DNA from: Kosakonia pseudosacchari
GTDB taxonomy: Bacteria; Pseudomonadota; Gammaproteobacteria; Enterobacterales; Enterobacteriaceae
Direction of reading: 5' to 3'
Assembly (NCBI RefSeq): GCF_900184035.1
Contig: NZ_FXWP01000006.1
Span: 16,912 to 80,911 of the forward strand
DNA length: 64,000 nt
The translations under genes were made by a program, and so were the position numbers. Shown piece by piece: positions 19,777 to 30,015 of this stretch (position 1 is the stretch's first letter; every line of letters begins with the position of its first letter). The notes under the pieces were generated by a model. It made no database searches. It saw only the letters and a program-made list of their open reading frames with translations, and was not told where the DNA came from.

Positions 19777-20714
19777 GCGGGGGCGTCTCCGTTGTAAATT
19801 TCGGCCAGAATGGCGCGTGCGCCATTATCGAGTAACTCTTCCGCCAGCGAGATACCAAGCTGCTCGGCATCTTCCAGGCGGCCGCGACGTTCGCCGCGTA
19901 CCATAATGGAACCATCTGGCGCGCCAACCAGCCCGCGCAGCCAGATCCCGCCATCAATCAGTTCAGCATAGCTGCCAATTGGCACCTGGCAGCCGCCTTC
20001 AAGACGCGTATTCATAGCGCGTTCGGCTTTCACGCGCACGGCGGTGTCGTCATGATTCAGCGGCGCGAGCAGGGCACGCGTGCGCGTATCGTCCAGGCGG
20101 CACTCGACACCTACCGCACCCTGGCCGACAGCTGGCAGCGAGGTTTCCGGCGACAGCGCGGTGCGTACGCGGGAACCCAGTCCAAGGCGATTAAGACCGG
20201 CAACGGCGAGAATAATCGCGTCATATTCACCGTTATCCAGCTTGCTCAGGCGCGTACCGACATTCCCGCGCAGCGAGCGGATCACCAGGTCCGGGCGATG
20301 CTCCGCCAGTTGACACTGGCGACGCAGGCTGGAGGTGCCGACAATGCTGCCAGCGGGCAATTCATCCAGCGAGTTATAGCGATTTGATACAAAAGCGTCG
20401 CGGGGATCGTCGCGCTCACAGATGGTCACCAGGCCAAGCCCTTGCGGGAAATCGACCGGTACATCCTTCATGGAATGCACGGCGATATCGGCACGGTTTT
20501 CAAGCAGCGCCAGTTCGAGTTCTTTGACAAACAGGCCCTTGCCGCCCACTTTTGCCAGCGGTGTATCGAGGATCACATCTCCGCGAGTGACCATCGGCAC
20601 CAGTTCAACTGTTAATCCTGGGTGGCTCGCCTCAAGGCGTTCCTTAACGTATTGTGCCTGCCAGAGCGCAAGAGGGCTTTGCCGTGTGGCAATTCTTAAA
20701 ACATTGTCTAACAT
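19773..20714 (-). CDS. hemC: Porphobilinogen deaminase (hydroxymethylbilane synthase)
   Basis: Polymerises four porphobilinogen units to hydroxymethylbilane using a dipyrromethane cofactor bound to Cys242 (EGGCQVPIG). Catalytic D84 lies in HSMKDVP, and cofactor-binding arginines in SSLRRQ and [11 protein letters not shown] are present. 313 aa, as in E. coli. First gene of hemCDXY, divergent from cyaA across a 311-bp gap. Confidence 0.97.
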   Translation of the reverse strand: MLDNVLRIATRQSPLALWQAQYVKERLEASHPGLTVELVPMVTRGDVILDTPLAKVGGKGLFVKELELALLENRADIAVHSMKDVPVDFPQGLGLVTICERDDPRDAFVSNRYNSLDELPAGSIVGTSSLRRQCQLAEHRPDLVIRSLRGNVGTRLSKLDNGEYDAIILAVAGLNRLGLGSRVRTALSPETSLPAVGQGAVGVECRLDDTRTRALLAPLNHDDTAVRVKAERAMNTRLEGGCQVPIGSYAELIDGGIWLRGLVGAPDGSIMVRGERRGRLEDAEQLGISLAEELLDNGARAILAEIYNGDAPA

Positions 20715-21025
20715 GCTTGTTACCGTCCTTATCGTCCGTTGACCATCCTAACATTGTTGCATTAGGGTGTCAGTGCTCGCGGTAGATTGCATGGCTGCGA
20801 GAAGGCGACAGCGCTGCAATGCAGGCGCAACCGGGCTGTAATTCGGACTTTACAGAGAGCGTTTGCTGCTACACTGGTTTGTAGCGCATCTTTCTTTACG
20901 GTCAATGAGCAAGGTGTTAAATTGATCACGTTTTAGACCATTTTTTCGTCGCTCCCCCTATAAAGATAAGGGCGAAAAAAGGTGACGGCTATTTTGGATT
21001 TTCTGTAAACATCAGGCGATATGTC
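20715..21025. promoter_or_regulatory. hemC/cyaA divergent control region with CRP site
   Basis: A CRP-like site TGTTA-N6-TCACG lies at 20915-20930, about 100 bases before the cyaA TTG. In E. coli the same sequence at the cyaA P2 promoter mediates cAMP-CRP repression of cyaA. The hemC side presumably holds the hem promoter(s), but no convincing -10/-35 pair was seen. A leader of nearly 100 bases precedes cyaA. Confidence 0.7.
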
Positions 21026-23569
21026 TTGTACCTCTATATTGAGACTCTGAAACAGAGACTGGATGCCATCAATCAATTGCGTGTGGATCGCGCGCTTGCT
21101 GCCATGGGACCTGCTTTCCAGCAGGTTTACAGTCTGCTGCCAACATTGTTGCATTACCACCATCCGCTGATGCCGGGCTACCTTGAAGGTAACGTTCCCC
21201 AGGGCATTTGCTTTTACACGCCTGATGAAAACCAACTTCACTACCTGAACGAACTTGAACTGCACCGTGGCATGCCGCCGCAGGCTTCGCCGAAGGGCGA
21301 ACTGCCGATTACCGGCGTCTATTCTATGGGCAGTACCTCATCGGTTGGGCAAAGCTGTTCCTCGGATCTGGACATCTGGGTCTGCCATCAATCCTGGCTC
21401 GATAATGAAGAGCGCCAGTTGTTGCAGCGTAAATGCAGCCTGCTGGAAAGCTGGGCGGCCTCGCTCGGCGTTGAAGTAAGCTTCTTCCTGATTGATGAAA
21501 ACCGTTTCCGCCACAATGAAAGCGGCAGCCTCGGTGGCGAAGACTGCGGTTCCACGCAGCATATTTTGTTGCTTGACGAATTTTACCGCACCGCCGTGAG
21601 GCTGGCCGGTAAACGTATCCTGTGGAATATGGTGCCGGGAGACGAAGAAGAGCATTACGACGATTACGTCATGACGCTCTATGCGCAGGGCGTGTTAACG
21701 CCGAACGAATGGCTCGATCTGGGTGGCCTGAGCTCGCTTTCGGCGGAAGAGTACTTCGGTGCCAGCCTGTGGCAGCTCTATAAAAGTATTGATTCGCCGT
21801 ACAAAGCGGTGTTGAAAACGCTGCTGCTGGAAGCTTATTCCTGGGAATACCCCAACACGCGCTTGTTGGCGAAAGATATCAAACAGCGTTTGCATGATGG
21901 CGAGATAGTCTCGTTTGGTCTCGATCACTACTGCATGATGCTGGAGCGCGTGACGGCATACCTGATCGCCATTGAAGACACCGCGCGTCTCGATCTTGCT
22001 CGTCGATGTTTCTATTTAAAAGTGTGCGAGAAACTGAGCCGCGAGCGCGCCTGCGTTGGCTGGCGCCGTGAAGTGATTTCGCAACTGGTGAAAGAGTGGG
22101 GCTGGGATGACACGCGTGTAGCGATGCTGGATAACCGCGCAAACTGGAAAATTGATCAGGTTCGCGAAGCGCACAACGAACTGCTCGACGCGATGATGCA
22201 GAGCTACCGCAACCTGATTCGCTTTGCCCGCCGCAACAATCTGAGCGTTTCCGCCAGCCCGCAGGATATCGGCGTATTAACCCGTAAGCTGTACGCGGCG
22301 TTTGAAGCGCTACCGGGTAAAGTGACGCTGGTGAACCCGCAGATTTCCCCGGATCTCTCCGAACCGAATTTAACCTTCATCCATGTGCCGCCGGGCCGTG
22401 CCAACCGTACGGGTTGGTATCTTTACAACCGCGCGCCAAATATGGATTCGATCGTTAGCCATCAGCCGCTGGAATATAACCGCTACCTTAATAAGCTGGT
22501 CGCCTGGGCGTGGTTTAACGGTCTGCTGACTTCACGTACGCACCTGTTTATTAAAGGCAACGGCATTGTTGATTTGCCGAAGTTGCAGGAGATGGTAGCG
22601 GATGTTTCACATCACTTCCCGCTGCGGCTGCCTGCGCCGACGCCAAAAGCGCTCTACAGCCCTTGCGAAATCCGTCACCTGGCGATCATCGTTAACCTGG
22701 AGTACGACCCAACCGCGGCGTTCCGTAACCAGGTGGTGCATTTTGATTTCCGTAAACTTGATGTGTTCAGCTTCGGCGAGCAGCAAAATTGCCTCGTTGG
22801 TAGCGTAGATTTGCTCTATCGCAACTCGTGGAATGAAGTGCGAACCCTGCATTTCAACGGCGAGCAGGCGATGATCGAAGCGCTGAAAACCATTCTGGGT
22901 AAAATGCATCAGGATGCCGCGCCGCCGGATAGCGTAGAAGTGTTCTGCTACAGCCAGCATTTACGTGGCCTTATTCGCACACGTGTACAGCAACTGGTTT
23001 CAGAATGTATTGAGCTGCGTCTCTCCAGCACGCGCCAGGAAACCGGACGTTTCAAAGCGTTGCGTGTTGCCGGGCAAACCTGGGGGCTGTTCTTTGAACG
23101 TCTCAATGTCTCGGTGCAGAAACTGGAAAACGCGATTGAGTTTTACGGCGCGATTTCTCATAACAAGCTGCATGGCCTTTCGGTGCAGGTGGAAACCAAT
23201 CACGTGGAATTACCTGCGGTGGTGGATGGTTTTGCCAGCGAAGGGATTATTCAGTTCTTCTTTGAGGAGACCGGCGAAGAGGGCTTTAACATCTATATCC
23301 TGGATGAGAGCAACCGCGCGGAAGTTTATCACCACTGCGAAGGCAGCAAAGAAGAGCTGGTGCGCGATGTCAGCCGTTTCTATTCTTCATCTCATGATCG
23401 CTTTACGTACGGTTCGAGCTTTATCAACTTTAACTTGCCGCAGTTCTACCAGATTGTGAACGTTGAAGGGCGCGCGCAGGTGATTCCGTTCCGTAATCAG
23501 GCAATTAGCACCGCGACGCCGGCAAATCAGGATAACGACGCGCCGTTGCTTCAGCAGTACTTCTCTTAA
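21026..23569 (+). CDS. cyaA: Adenylate cyclase (class I)
   Basis: Makes cAMP from ATP; activity is tuned by phospho-EIIA-Glc. 847 aa (E. coli 848). The catalytic nucleotidyltransferase motif is [10 protein letters not shown] followed by D114 and D116 (SSDLDIW); the C-terminal half is regulatory. The start is TTG at 21026, reading [13 protein letters not shown]. This weak codon is also used in E. coli, where it limits expression; no ATG fits better. It ends with LLQQYFS as in E. coli. Confidence 0.97.
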   Translation: MYLYIETLKQRLDAINQLRVDRALAAMGPAFQQVYSLLPTLLHYHHPLMPGYLEGNVPQGICFYTPDENQLHYLNELELHRGMPPQASPKGELPITGVYSMGSTSSVGQSCSSDLDIWVCHQSWLDNEERQLLQRKCSLLESWAASLGVEVSFFLIDENRFRHNESGSLGGEDCGSTQHILLLDEFYRTAVRLAGKRILWNMVPGDEEEHYDDYVMTLYAQGVLTPNEWLDLGGLSSLSAEEYFGASLWQLYKSIDSPYKAVLKTLLLEAYSWEYPNTRLLAKDIKQRLHDGEIVSFGLDHYCMMLERVTAYLIAIEDTARLDLARRCFYLKVCEKLSRERACVGWRREVISQLVKEWGWDDTRVAMLDNRANWKIDQVREAHNELLDAMMQSYRNLIRFARRNNLSVSASPQDIGVLTRKLYAAFEALPGKVTLVNPQISPDLSEPNLTFIHVPPGRANRTGWYLYNRAPNMDSIVSHQPLEYNRYLNKLVAWAWFNGLLTSRTHLFIKGNGIVDLPKLQEMVADVSHHFPLRLPAPTPKALYSPCEIRHLAIIVNLEYDPTAAFRNQVVHFDFRKLDVFSFGEQQNCLVGSVDLLYRNSWNEVRTLHFNGEQAMIEALKTILGKMHQDAAPPDSVEVFCYSQHLRGLIRTRVQQLVSECIELRLSSTRQETGRFKALRVAGQTWGLFFERLNVSVQKLENAIEFYGAISHNKLHGLSVQVETNHVELPAVVDGFASEGIIQFFFEETGEEGFNIYILDESNRAEVYHHCEGSKEELVRDVSRFYSSSHDRFTYGSSFINFNLPQFYQIVNVEGRAQVIPFRNQAISTATPANQDNDAPLLQQYFS

Positions 23570-23575
23570 TCGATT

Positions 23576-23596
23576 TGCCCGGCGTTCCACCGGGCA
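23576..23596. terminator. Hairpin between convergent cyaA and cyaY
   Basis: Stem TGCCCGG (23576-23582) with CCGGGCA (23590-23596) and a seven-base loop, seven bases after the cyaA stop. It lacks a clear T run on either side, so termination is a guess from position. Confidence 0.45.
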
Positions 23597-23603
23597 ATGA
23601 AAG

Positions 23604-23924
23604 TCAGCGGAAGCTGACCGTTTCTCCTGCTTGTTGGCTCGCCGCCTGTTCCAGCAGATCCCAGAATTTCTCACCGCTGCGATCGCACACCCATTCGTCA
23701 CCTTTCAGGTCAAAATGGTAGCCGCCTTGTTTGGTCGCCAGCCAGACCTGGTGTAGCGGTTCCTGGCGGTTAATAATGATTTTGCTGCCGTTTTCAAAGC
23801 TGATAGTCAGCACGCCGCCGTTGATCTCGCAGTCGATATCACTGTCGCCGTCCCAGTCATCCAGGCGTTCTTCAATGGTCAGCCACAGGCCGTCTGCGAG
23901 GCGATGAAATTCACTGTCGTTCAT
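23604..23924 (-). CDS. cyaY: Iron-sulfur cluster assembly protein CyaY (frataxin)
   Basis: Bacterial frataxin that binds iron on an acidic ridge and modulates IscS-dependent Fe-S cluster assembly. 106 aa, typical length. The N-terminal helix is acidic ([29 protein letters not shown]) and the sheet carries [16 protein letters not shown] and [15 protein letters not shown]. It is convergent with cyaA and divergent from lptM. Confidence 0.96.
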   Translation of the reverse strand: MNDSEFHRLADGLWLTIEERLDDWDGDSDIDCEINGGVLTISFENGSKIIINRQEPLHQVWLATKQGGYHFDLKGDEWVCDRSGEKFWDLLEQAASQQAGETVSFR

Positions 23925-24061
23925 TCTCTTATCCCGTTTTTTATGATGGCAGCAGTATAACGCGAAACATTTCCCGATGCCCTAAACGCGCAAACTCTTG
24001 CTTTTGTGTCTTCTCCTGCGATGATAGAAAGCAGAAAGAACGAACTTACAGGCAACTTATA

Positions 24062-24265
24062 ATGAAAGATGTGTTTCGCACGCTGGCCGTACTGCTGACT
24101 CTGTTTAGCCTGACGGGCTGTGGTCTGAAAGGCCCACTCTACTTCCCGCCCGCCGATAAAAACGCGCCGCCGCCAACCAAAACGCAAACCAGCACGATTC
24201 AGCCAGCCGCGCCGGATACAAACGATCGTGGTGATGACGGCTCACCGACGCAGGTGAATTACTGA
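24062..24265 (+). CDS. lptM: LPS-assembly lipoprotein LptM (YifL)
   Basis: Small (67 aa) outer-membrane lipoprotein. A lipoprotein signal peptide ends in the lipobox L-T-G-C with Cys20; the mature part starts GLKGPLYFPP and is proline- and lysine-rich. E. coli LptM (formerly YifL) stabilises the LptD-LptE translocon and helps LptD oxidative folding. It stands upstream of dapF, with 36 bases between its stop and the dapF start. Confidence 0.94.
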   Translation: MKDVFRTLAVLLTLFSLTGCGLKGPLYFPPADKNAPPPTKTQTSTIQPAAPDTNDRGDDGSPTQVNY

Positions 24266-24301
24266 CGTTACCGTTCTGTATCCGCGCAAATGGAGTAGAT
24301 G

Positions 24302-25126
24302 ATGCAGTTCTCAAAAATGCATGGCCTTGGCAACGATTTTATGGTCGTCGACGCGGTAACGCAGAATGTCTTTTTTTCCCCGGAGCTGATCCGTCGTCTG
24401 GCGGATCGCCATCTTGGCGTAGGGTTCGACCAGTTGCTGGTGGTTGAGCCTCCTTACGATCCTGAACTTGATTTTCACTATCGAATTTTTAATGCCGATG
24501 GCAGCGAAGTGTCGCAGTGCGGCAATGGCGCGCGCTGCTTCGCTCGTTTTGTTCGCCTGAAAGGATTGACCAATAAACGTGATATCCGCGTCAGTACGGC
24601 GAACGGTCGTATGGTATTGAGCGTAACGGAAGATGAGTTAGTGCGCGTGAATATGGGCGAGCCGAACTTCGAACCGTCGCAGGTGCCGTTTCGCGCGAAC
24701 AAAGCGGAAAAGACCTATATTATGCGCGCGGCAGAGCACACAGTATTGTGCGGCGTTGTCTCGATGGGCAACCCGCACTGCGTGATTCAGGTGGACGACG
24801 TCAACACCGCCCCCGTCGAAACGCTGGGGCCGGTTCTGGAAAGCCACGAACGTTTTCCTGAGCGTGCGAACATCGGCTTTATGCAAGTCGTTAAACCGGA
24901 CAACATTCGCCTGCGCGTTTATGAGCGCGGCGCCGGGGAAACCCAGGCCTGCGGCAGCGGTGCTTGCGCGGCTGTCGCTGTCGGCATCTCGCAGGGTTTG
25001 CTGGCGGAAAATGTTCGCGTGGAGTTACCAGGCGGTCGACTTGATATCGCATGGAAAGGCCCGGGCCAACCACTGTATATGACTGGCCCGGCGGCACATG
25101 TCTACGACGGGTTTATTCAGTTATGA
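24302..25126 (+). CDS. dapF: Diaminopimelate epimerase
   Basis: Cofactor-independent racemase converting LL- to meso-diaminopimelate for lysine and peptidoglycan. 274 aa with the catalytic cysteine pair Cys73 (SQCGNGARC) and Cys217 (QACGSGACA). Two tandem ATG codons occur at 24299 and 24302; the second gives the usual [13 protein letters not shown] start and is chosen. Its stop overlaps the yigA start by ATGA. Confidence 0.97.
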   Translation: MQFSKMHGLGNDFMVVDAVTQNVFFSPELIRRLADRHLGVGFDQLLVVEPPYDPELDFHYRIFNADGSEVSQCGNGARCFARFVRLKGLTNKRDIRVSTANGRMVLSVTEDELVRVNMGEPNFEPSQVPFRANKAEKTYIMRAAEHTVLCGVVSMGNPHCVIQVDDVNTAPVETLGPVLESHERFPERANIGFMQVVKPDNIRLRVYERGAGETQACGSGACAAVAVGISQGLLAENVRVELPGGRLDIAWKGPGQPLYMTGPAAHVYDGFIQL

Positions 25127-25830
25127 AGCAGCCAGGGGAAGAACTACAGGATACCTTTACACAGCTGGATGACCGTGAGGTCATCGATTATCTGCTGCGT
25201 AACCCTGATTTCTTTATCCGCAATGCACGGCTGGTGGAACAGATGCGTGTACCACATGCGGTGCGCGACACCGTTTCGCTGGTGGAATGGCACATGGCGC
25301 GCTCGCGCAATCACATCAATGTGCTGGAAGAGAACATGACGCTGTTGATGGAGCAGGCCAGCGCGAATGAAGGTTTGTTCTACCGTTTGTTGCGCCTGCA
25401 AGGGCGGCTGGCGTCCGCGCCGAGCCTCGACGAGTTGCTCAACCGTTTCCATCGCTGGGCACGCGATTTAGGGCTGGCGGGCGCCACTATCCGCCTGTTT
25501 CCCGATCGCTGGCGTCTTGGTGCGCCGTCGAAGTTTACCCATCTTGCGCTCTCAAGACAGGCATTTGAACCGCTGCGCATTCAGCGTCTTGGCCAGCAGC
25601 ATCACTATCTTGGGCCGTTAAACGGGCCGGAGTTACTGCTGCTGTTGCCGGACGCGAAAGCGATTGGTTCCGTCGCGATGTCGCTGATGGGGCCGGATGG
25701 CGCGCTGGGCGTTGTGTTGTTCAGCAGTCGCGACGTTCACCATTATCAACAGGGACAAGGCACTCAGTTGCTGGACGAGATCGCGCAGATGCTGCCGGAT
25801 CTGCTGGAGCGCTGGATTGAGCGCGTATGA
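25123..25830 (+). CDS. yigA: DUF484 protein YigA
   Basis: 235-aa GAF-like DUF484 protein of unknown function, usually found between dapF and xerC. The N-terminal half is helical ([21 protein letters not shown]), the C-terminal half GAF-like. The frame is open back to 25051, but ATG at 25123 reads MKQPGEELQ and overlaps the dapF stop by ATGA; the E. coli protein has the same length. It also overlaps xerC by ATGA, so the four genes dapF-yigA-xerC-yigB look tightly coupled. Confidence 0.94.
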   Translation: MKQPGEELQDTFTQLDDREVIDYLLRNPDFFIRNARLVEQMRVPHAVRDTVSLVEWHMARSRNHINVLEENMTLLMEQASANEGLFYRLLRLQGRLASAPSLDELLNRFHRWARDLGLAGATIRLFPDRWRLGAPSKFTHLALSRQAFEPLRIQRLGQQHHYLGPLNGPELLLLLPDAKAIGSVAMSLMGPDGALGVVLFSSRDVHHYQQGQGTQLLDEIAQMLPDLLERWIERV

Positions 25831-26729
25831 CCGATTCTCCGCTGTTTTCGTTCGTCACCCGTTTTCTGCGCTACCTTAGCGTTGAACGCCAGCTCAGCCC
25901 TATCACGCTTTTAAATTATCAGCGTCAGCTTGATGCCATTATTGCTTTGACCGAAGAAACGGGTCTGAAAAGCTGGCAACAATGTGATGCTGCGATGGTG
26001 CGTACCATTGCCGTGCGCAGCCGGCGCAAAGGGCTGGGCGCGGCGAGCCTGGCGCTGCGGCTCTCGGCGCTGCGCAGTTTCTTTGACTGGATGGTCAGCC
26101 AGGGCGAGTTGCCCGCCAATCCGGCAAAAGGCATTTCCGCGCCAAAAGCGCCGCGCCATCTGCCGAAAAACATTGACGTTGATGATATTAACCGGCTGCT
26201 GGATATTGATCTTAACGATCCGTTAGCCGTACGCGATCGCGCGATGCTTGAAGTAATGTATGGCGCGGGTCTGCGTTTGTCTGAACTGGTGAATCTGGAT
26301 ATTAAGCATCTGGATCTGGAAAGCGGTGAAGTGTGGGTGCTTGGTAAGGGCAGCAAAGAGCGCCGCTTGCCGATTGGCCGCAACGCGGTCGCCTGGATTG
26401 AACACTGGCTTGATCTGCGTGGCCTGTTCGGTGCCGAGGACGATGCGCTGTTTTTGTCGAAGCTCGGCAAACGCATCTCCGCGCGCAATGTACAAAAGCG
26501 CTTCGCTGAATGGGGCATTAAGCAAGGATTGAACAGCCACGTGCATCCACATAAGCTGCGCCACTCTTTCGCCACCCATATGCTCGAATCAAGCGGCGAT
26601 CTGCGCGGTGTGCAGGAACTGCTTGGTCACGCCAATCTGTCCACCACTCAGATATATACTCATCTTGATTTTCAACATCTTGCTTCGGTATACGATGCGG
26701 CGCACCCGCGCGCCAAACGGGGGAAATAA
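25827..26729 (+). CDS. xerC: Site-specific tyrosine recombinase XerC
   Basis: With XerD and FtsK it resolves chromosome dimers at dif. 300 aa (E. coli 298). N-terminal SAM-like DNA-binding domain (about 1-100) and catalytic domain with R150 (AGLRLSE), K174 (GKGSKER), H242/R245 (HKLRHSF), H268 (LLGHANL) and nucleophile Y277 (IYTHL). All six catalytic residues are intact. A candidate dif site is not in this window. Confidence 0.97.
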   Translation: MTDSPLFSFVTRFLRYLSVERQLSPITLLNYQRQLDAIIALTEETGLKSWQQCDAAMVRTIAVRSRRKGLGAASLALRLSALRSFFDWMVSQGELPANPAKGISAPKAPRHLPKNIDVDDINRLLDIDLNDPLAVRDRAMLEVMYGAGLRLSELVNLDIKHLDLESGEVWVLGKGSKERRLPIGRNAVAWIEHWLDLRGLFGAEDDALFLSKLGKRISARNVQKRFAEWGIKQGLNSHVHPHKLRHSFATHMLESSGDLRGVQELLGHANLSTTQIYTHLDFQHLASVYDAAHPRAKRGK

Positions 26730-27445
26730 TGCGTTTTTACCGCCCATTAGGTCAGATCTCCGCGATCACCTTCGACCTGGACGACACCCTTTACGACAAC
26801 CGGTTGGTTATCCAGCGCACAGAACAGGAAGCGCTGGCGTTTGTGCAGCGTTATCACCCGGCGTTAAGCAACCTGGAAAACACAGAATTCCACCGCTTGC
26901 GCCAGTCGCTGCGGGAAACCGAACCGGATATTTATCACGATGTCACCGAGTGGCGTCGGCGTGCCGTTGAACGCGCGATGCTGGACGCTGGTCTGACAGC
27001 GGAAGAAGCCGCTGCCGGTGCAAATGCCGCGATGGTCAATTTTGCCAAATGGCGCAGCCGTATTGATGTGCCAGAGGAAACGCACGACACGCTGAGGAAG
27101 CTCGGCAAAAAGTGGCCGCTGGTGGCGATCACCAACGGTAACGCGCAGCCGGAGTTGTTCGGCCTGGGCGACTACTTTGAATTCGTGCTGCGTGCCGGGC
27201 CGGATGGTCGCTCAAAACCGTTTAGCGATATGTACCACCTGGCGGCTGAGCGTCTCGGCGTGGCGATTGGTGATATCCTGCATGTTGGCGATGATTTGAC
27301 CACCGACGTTGCCGGGGCGGTGCGCTGCGGCATGCAGGCTTGTTGGATCAAGCCGGAAGGCGCAGATCTGCTGCAAGCCAGCGACAGCCGGTTACTACCG
27401 CATGTGGAAATTTCGCGGTTGGCATCCCTCACTACGCTGATATAA
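26729..27445 (+). CDS. yigB: HAD-family FMN phosphatase YigB
   Basis: Haloacid-dehalogenase phosphatase; E. coli YigB dephosphorylates FMN to riboflavin (5-amino-6-(5-phosphoribitylamino)uracil phosphatase activity has also been reported). 238 aa, same length. Catalytic aspartates D16 and D18 in [10 protein letters not shown], motif II/III AITNGN...KP and motif [11 protein letters not shown] are visible. The ATG shares one base with the xerC stop. Its last codons contain the -10 box of the uvrD promoter. Confidence 0.95.
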   Translation: MRFYRPLGQISAITFDLDDTLYDNRLVIQRTEQEALAFVQRYHPALSNLENTEFHRLRQSLRETEPDIYHDVTEWRRRAVERAMLDAGLTAEEAAAGANAAMVNFAKWRSRIDVPEETHDTLRKLGKKWPLVAITNGNAQPELFGLGDYFEFVLRAGPDGRSKPFSDMYHLAAERLGVAIGDILHVGDDLTTDVAGAVRCGMQACWIKPEGADLLQASDSRLLPHVEISRLASLTTLI

Positions 27446-27475
27446 TCACCAGCTGTTCTGTATAAATTTCCAGTA
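27419..27475 (+). promoter_or_regulatory. uvrD promoter with LexA (SOS) box
   Basis: TTGGCA (27419-27424) and a perfect TATAAT (27441-27446), spacing 16, lie over the 3' end of yigB. The LexA box CTGT-N8-CCAG at 27458-27473 follows immediately, placed to block the initiating polymerase. E. coli uvrD has the same imperfect CCAG half-site. Confidence 0.88.
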
Positions 27476-27494
27476 ATATTTCGCGGCGGTGCCA

Positions 27495-29657
27495 ATGGAC
27501 GTTTCTTATCTGCTCGACAGCCTCAATGACAAACAGCGCGACGCCGTAGCCGCCGAGCGCAGCAATATGCTGGTGCTGGCAGGGGCGGGGAGCGGTAAGA
27601 CGCGCGTGCTGGTACACCGTATTGCCTGGCTGATGACCGTGGAAAACTGCTCGCCATACTCCATTATGGCGGTGACTTTCACCAACAAAGCGGCGGCGGA
27701 GATGCGTCACCGTATCGGTCAGTTGATGGGTACGTCGCAGGGCGGGATGTGGGTTGGCACGTTCCACGGCCTCGCGCACCGTTTGCTGCGCGCGCACCAT
27801 ATGGACGCCAACCTGCCGCAGGATTTCCAGATTCTCGACAGCGAAGATCAGCTGCGTTTACTCAAACGTTTGATCAAAGCGATGAACCTCGACGAGAAAC
27901 AGTGGCCACCGCGTCAGGCGATGTGGTACATCAACGGCCAGAAAGACGAAGGTATTCGTCCGCACCATATTCAAAGTTTCGGTAACCCGGTGGAACAAAC
28001 CTGGCAGAAAGTTTACCAGGCCTATCAGGAAGCCTGCGATCGCGCCGGGCTGGTGGATTTCGCCGAACTGCTGCTGCGCGCCCATGAGTTGTGGCTCAAT
28101 AAGCCGCATATTTTGCAGCACTACCGCGAACGCTTTACCAATATCCTGGTGGACGAATTCCAGGATACCAACAACATTCAATACGCGTGGATCCGCCTGC
28201 TGGCGGGCGATACCGGCAAAGTGATGATCGTCGGTGACGATGATCAGTCCATTTACGGCTGGCGCGGTGCGCAGGTGGAAAACATCCAGCGCTTCCTGAA
28301 AGACTTCCCCGGCGCGCAGACGATCCGCCTGGAGCAGAACTACCGTTCGACCAGCAATATCCTGAGCGCGGCGAACGCCCTGATTGAGAATAATAACGGG
28401 CGTTTGGGTAAAAAACTGTGGACCGATGGCGTCGACGGCGAGCTGATTTCACTCTACTGCGCCTTTAACGAGCTGGATGAAGCGCGTTATGTCGTGAATC
28501 GCATTAAAGCCTGGCAGGATAACGGCGGCCAGCTTTCGCAGTGCGCCATTCTCTATCGTAGCAACGCCCAGTCGCGCGTGCTGGAAGAGGCGCTGCTGCA
28601 AGCCAGTATGCCGTACCGGATTTATGGCGGTATGCGATTCTTCGAACGTCAGGAAATTAAAGATGCGCTCTCCTACCTGCGCCTGATCGCCAATCGCAAT
28701 GATGACGCCGCCTTTGAGCGCGTGGTGAATACGCCAACGCGCGGCATCGGCGATCGCACGCTGGACGTGGTGCGCCAAACCTCGCGCGATCGCCAGTTGA
28801 CGTTATGGCAGGCAACGCGTGAGTTGTTACAGGAGAAAGCGCTGGCGGGCCGTGCGGCGAGCGCGCTGCAACGTTTCCTTGAACTGATTGACGCGCTGGC
28901 ACAGGAAACGGCGGATATGCCGCTGCATGTGCAAACCGACCGGGTGATCAGCGATTCCGGCCTGCGCATGATGTACGAGCAGGAAAAAGGCGAAAAGGGC
29001 CAGACGCGTATCGAGAACTTAGAGGAACTGGTTACCGCGACGCGCCAGTTCAGCTACAACGAAGAAGACGAAGATTTAATGCCGCTGCAGGCATTTCTCT
29101 CCCACGCCGCACTGGAAGCGGGCGAAGGGCAGGCGGATACCTGGCAGGATGCGGTGCAGTTGATGACGCTGCACTCGGCGAAAGGCCTGGAGTTCCCGCA
29201 GGTGTTTATTGTCGGCATGGAAGAGGGCATGTTCCCCAGCCAGATGTCGCTGGATGAAGGCGGGCGGCTGGAAGAGGAACGTCGCCTGGCGTATGTCGGT
29301 GTGACGCGCGCCATGCAAAAACTGACCTTAACCTATGCGGAAACGCGCCGCCTTTACGGCAAAGAGGTGTATCACCGCCCGTCGCGCTTTATTGGCGAGT
29401 TGCCGGAAGCGTGTGTGGAAGAGGTGCGTTTGCGCGCCAGCATCAGCCGCCCGGTTAGCCATCAGCGCATGGGTACGCCGGTTGCGCAAAGCGATACCGG
29501 CTATAAACTTGGCCAGCGCGTACGCCATGCCAAGTTTGGCGAAGGCACGGTGGTGAACATGGAAGGCAGCGGTGAGCACAGTCGTTTACAGGTGGCTTTC
29601 CAGGGGCAAGGTATCAAATGGCTGGTGGCGGCTTACGCCAAGCTCGAAACCGTGTAA
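27495..29657 (+). CDS. uvrD: DNA helicase II UvrD
   Basis: 3'-5' superfamily 1A helicase for nucleotide excision and mismatch repair and for clearing RecA. 720 aa. Walker A GAGSGKT at 30-36, motif Ia TFTNKAAAEM, Walker B VDEFQDTN, motif III GDDDQSIYGWRGA, motif IV LEQNYRST, motif V TLHSAKGLEF, motif VI VGVTRA, and a C-terminal Tudor-like domain (GQRVRHAKFGEGTV) that binds RNA polymerase. ATG at 27495 is preferred over GTG at 27489. SOS-inducible through the box described above. Confidence 0.98.
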   Translation: MDVSYLLDSLNDKQRDAVAAERSNMLVLAGAGSGKTRVLVHRIAWLMTVENCSPYSIMAVTFTNKAAAEMRHRIGQLMGTSQGGMWVGTFHGLAHRLLRAHHMDANLPQDFQILDSEDQLRLLKRLIKAMNLDEKQWPPRQAMWYINGQKDEGIRPHHIQSFGNPVEQTWQKVYQAYQEACDRAGLVDFAELLLRAHELWLNKPHILQHYRERFTNILVDEFQDTNNIQYAWIRLLAGDTGKVMIVGDDDQSIYGWRGAQVENIQRFLKDFPGAQTIRLEQNYRSTSNILSAANALIENNNGRLGKKLWTDGVDGELISLYCAFNELDEARYVVNRIKAWQDNGGQLSQCAILYRSNAQSRVLEEALLQASMPYRIYGGMRFFERQEIKDALSYLRLIANRNDDAAFERVVNTPTRGIGDRTLDVVRQTSRDRQLTLWQATRELLQEKALAGRAASALQRFLELIDALAQETADMPLHVQTDRVISDSGLRMMYEQEKGEKGQTRIENLEELVTATRQFSYNEEDEDLMPLQAFLSHAALEAGEGQADTWQDAVQLMTLHSAKGLEFPQVFIVGMEEGMFPSQMSLDEGGRLEEERRLAYVGVTRAMQKLTLTYAETRRLYGKEVYHRPSRFIGELPEACVEEVRLRASISRPVSHQRMGTPVAQSDTGYKLGQRVRHAKFGEGTVVNMEGSGEHSRLQVAFQGQGIKWLVAAYAKLETV

Positions 29658-29702
29658 CTTTCAGAAAAATATCATTATTTTGTAATATTCTGCTAGCCTT
29701 AT

Positions 29703-29738
29703 ACGCTGAAGGGCAAATATTGCTCTTTAGCGTTTCGT
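29703..29738 (+). terminator. Terminator after uvrD
   Basis: A 14-bp stem with two G-U pairs, arms 29703-29716 and 29720-29733 around a 3-base loop, ends in GTTTCGTT. The T tract is short. In E. coli yigE lies between uvrD and corA; no such gene is present here. Confidence 0.7.
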
Positions 29739-30015
29739 TGCGTGTTGACGCCTTCTGAGTGCTGGCGTAACATGCGCGCACGATCACGCTAAGAGGACAT
29801 TCGCCTTGGACACACCCAGTAGATACTGGCTCAATTTCCTGGTTTTCAGGAACAACTCCTAAGGCTATCTCCTCATGCTGATGGCCTTAGAGGTTGTCAG
29901 CGACCCGCTGTATTCCCGTCGCGCTGAGTCAGGCTGTTTAATGGTCTGAAACCCAATTTGTTTCTCTGTGTGCCCACCGAACTGTCCGATATTTTTTGCA
30001 TTGGGAGTCCCGGCT
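29739..30015 (+). promoter_or_regulatory. corA leader region
   Basis: Long 5' leader between the uvrD terminator and corA. It holds the corL-type mini-ORF (29806-29862) and a stem CTAAGGC (29859-29865) with GCCTTAG (29884-29890) whose 5' arm overlaps the mini-ORF stop, so translation of the peptide could change the fold. In Salmonella the corA leader and corL control Rho-dependent termination; the same logic here is inference. Confidence 0.65.
29806..29862 (+). CDS. corL: corA leader peptide CorL (candidate)
   Basis: 18-codon mini-ORF, TTG start, reading MDTPSRYWLNFLVFRNNS, preceded by AAGAGGA at a proper Shine-Dalgarno distance. It sits in the corA leader where Salmonella has corL, a short ORF whose translation governs Rho access and so corA expression. 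Too short for codon statistics; the call rests on position, the ribosome site and resemblance to the known arrangement. Confidence 0.6.
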   Translation: MDTPSRYWLNFLVFRNNS

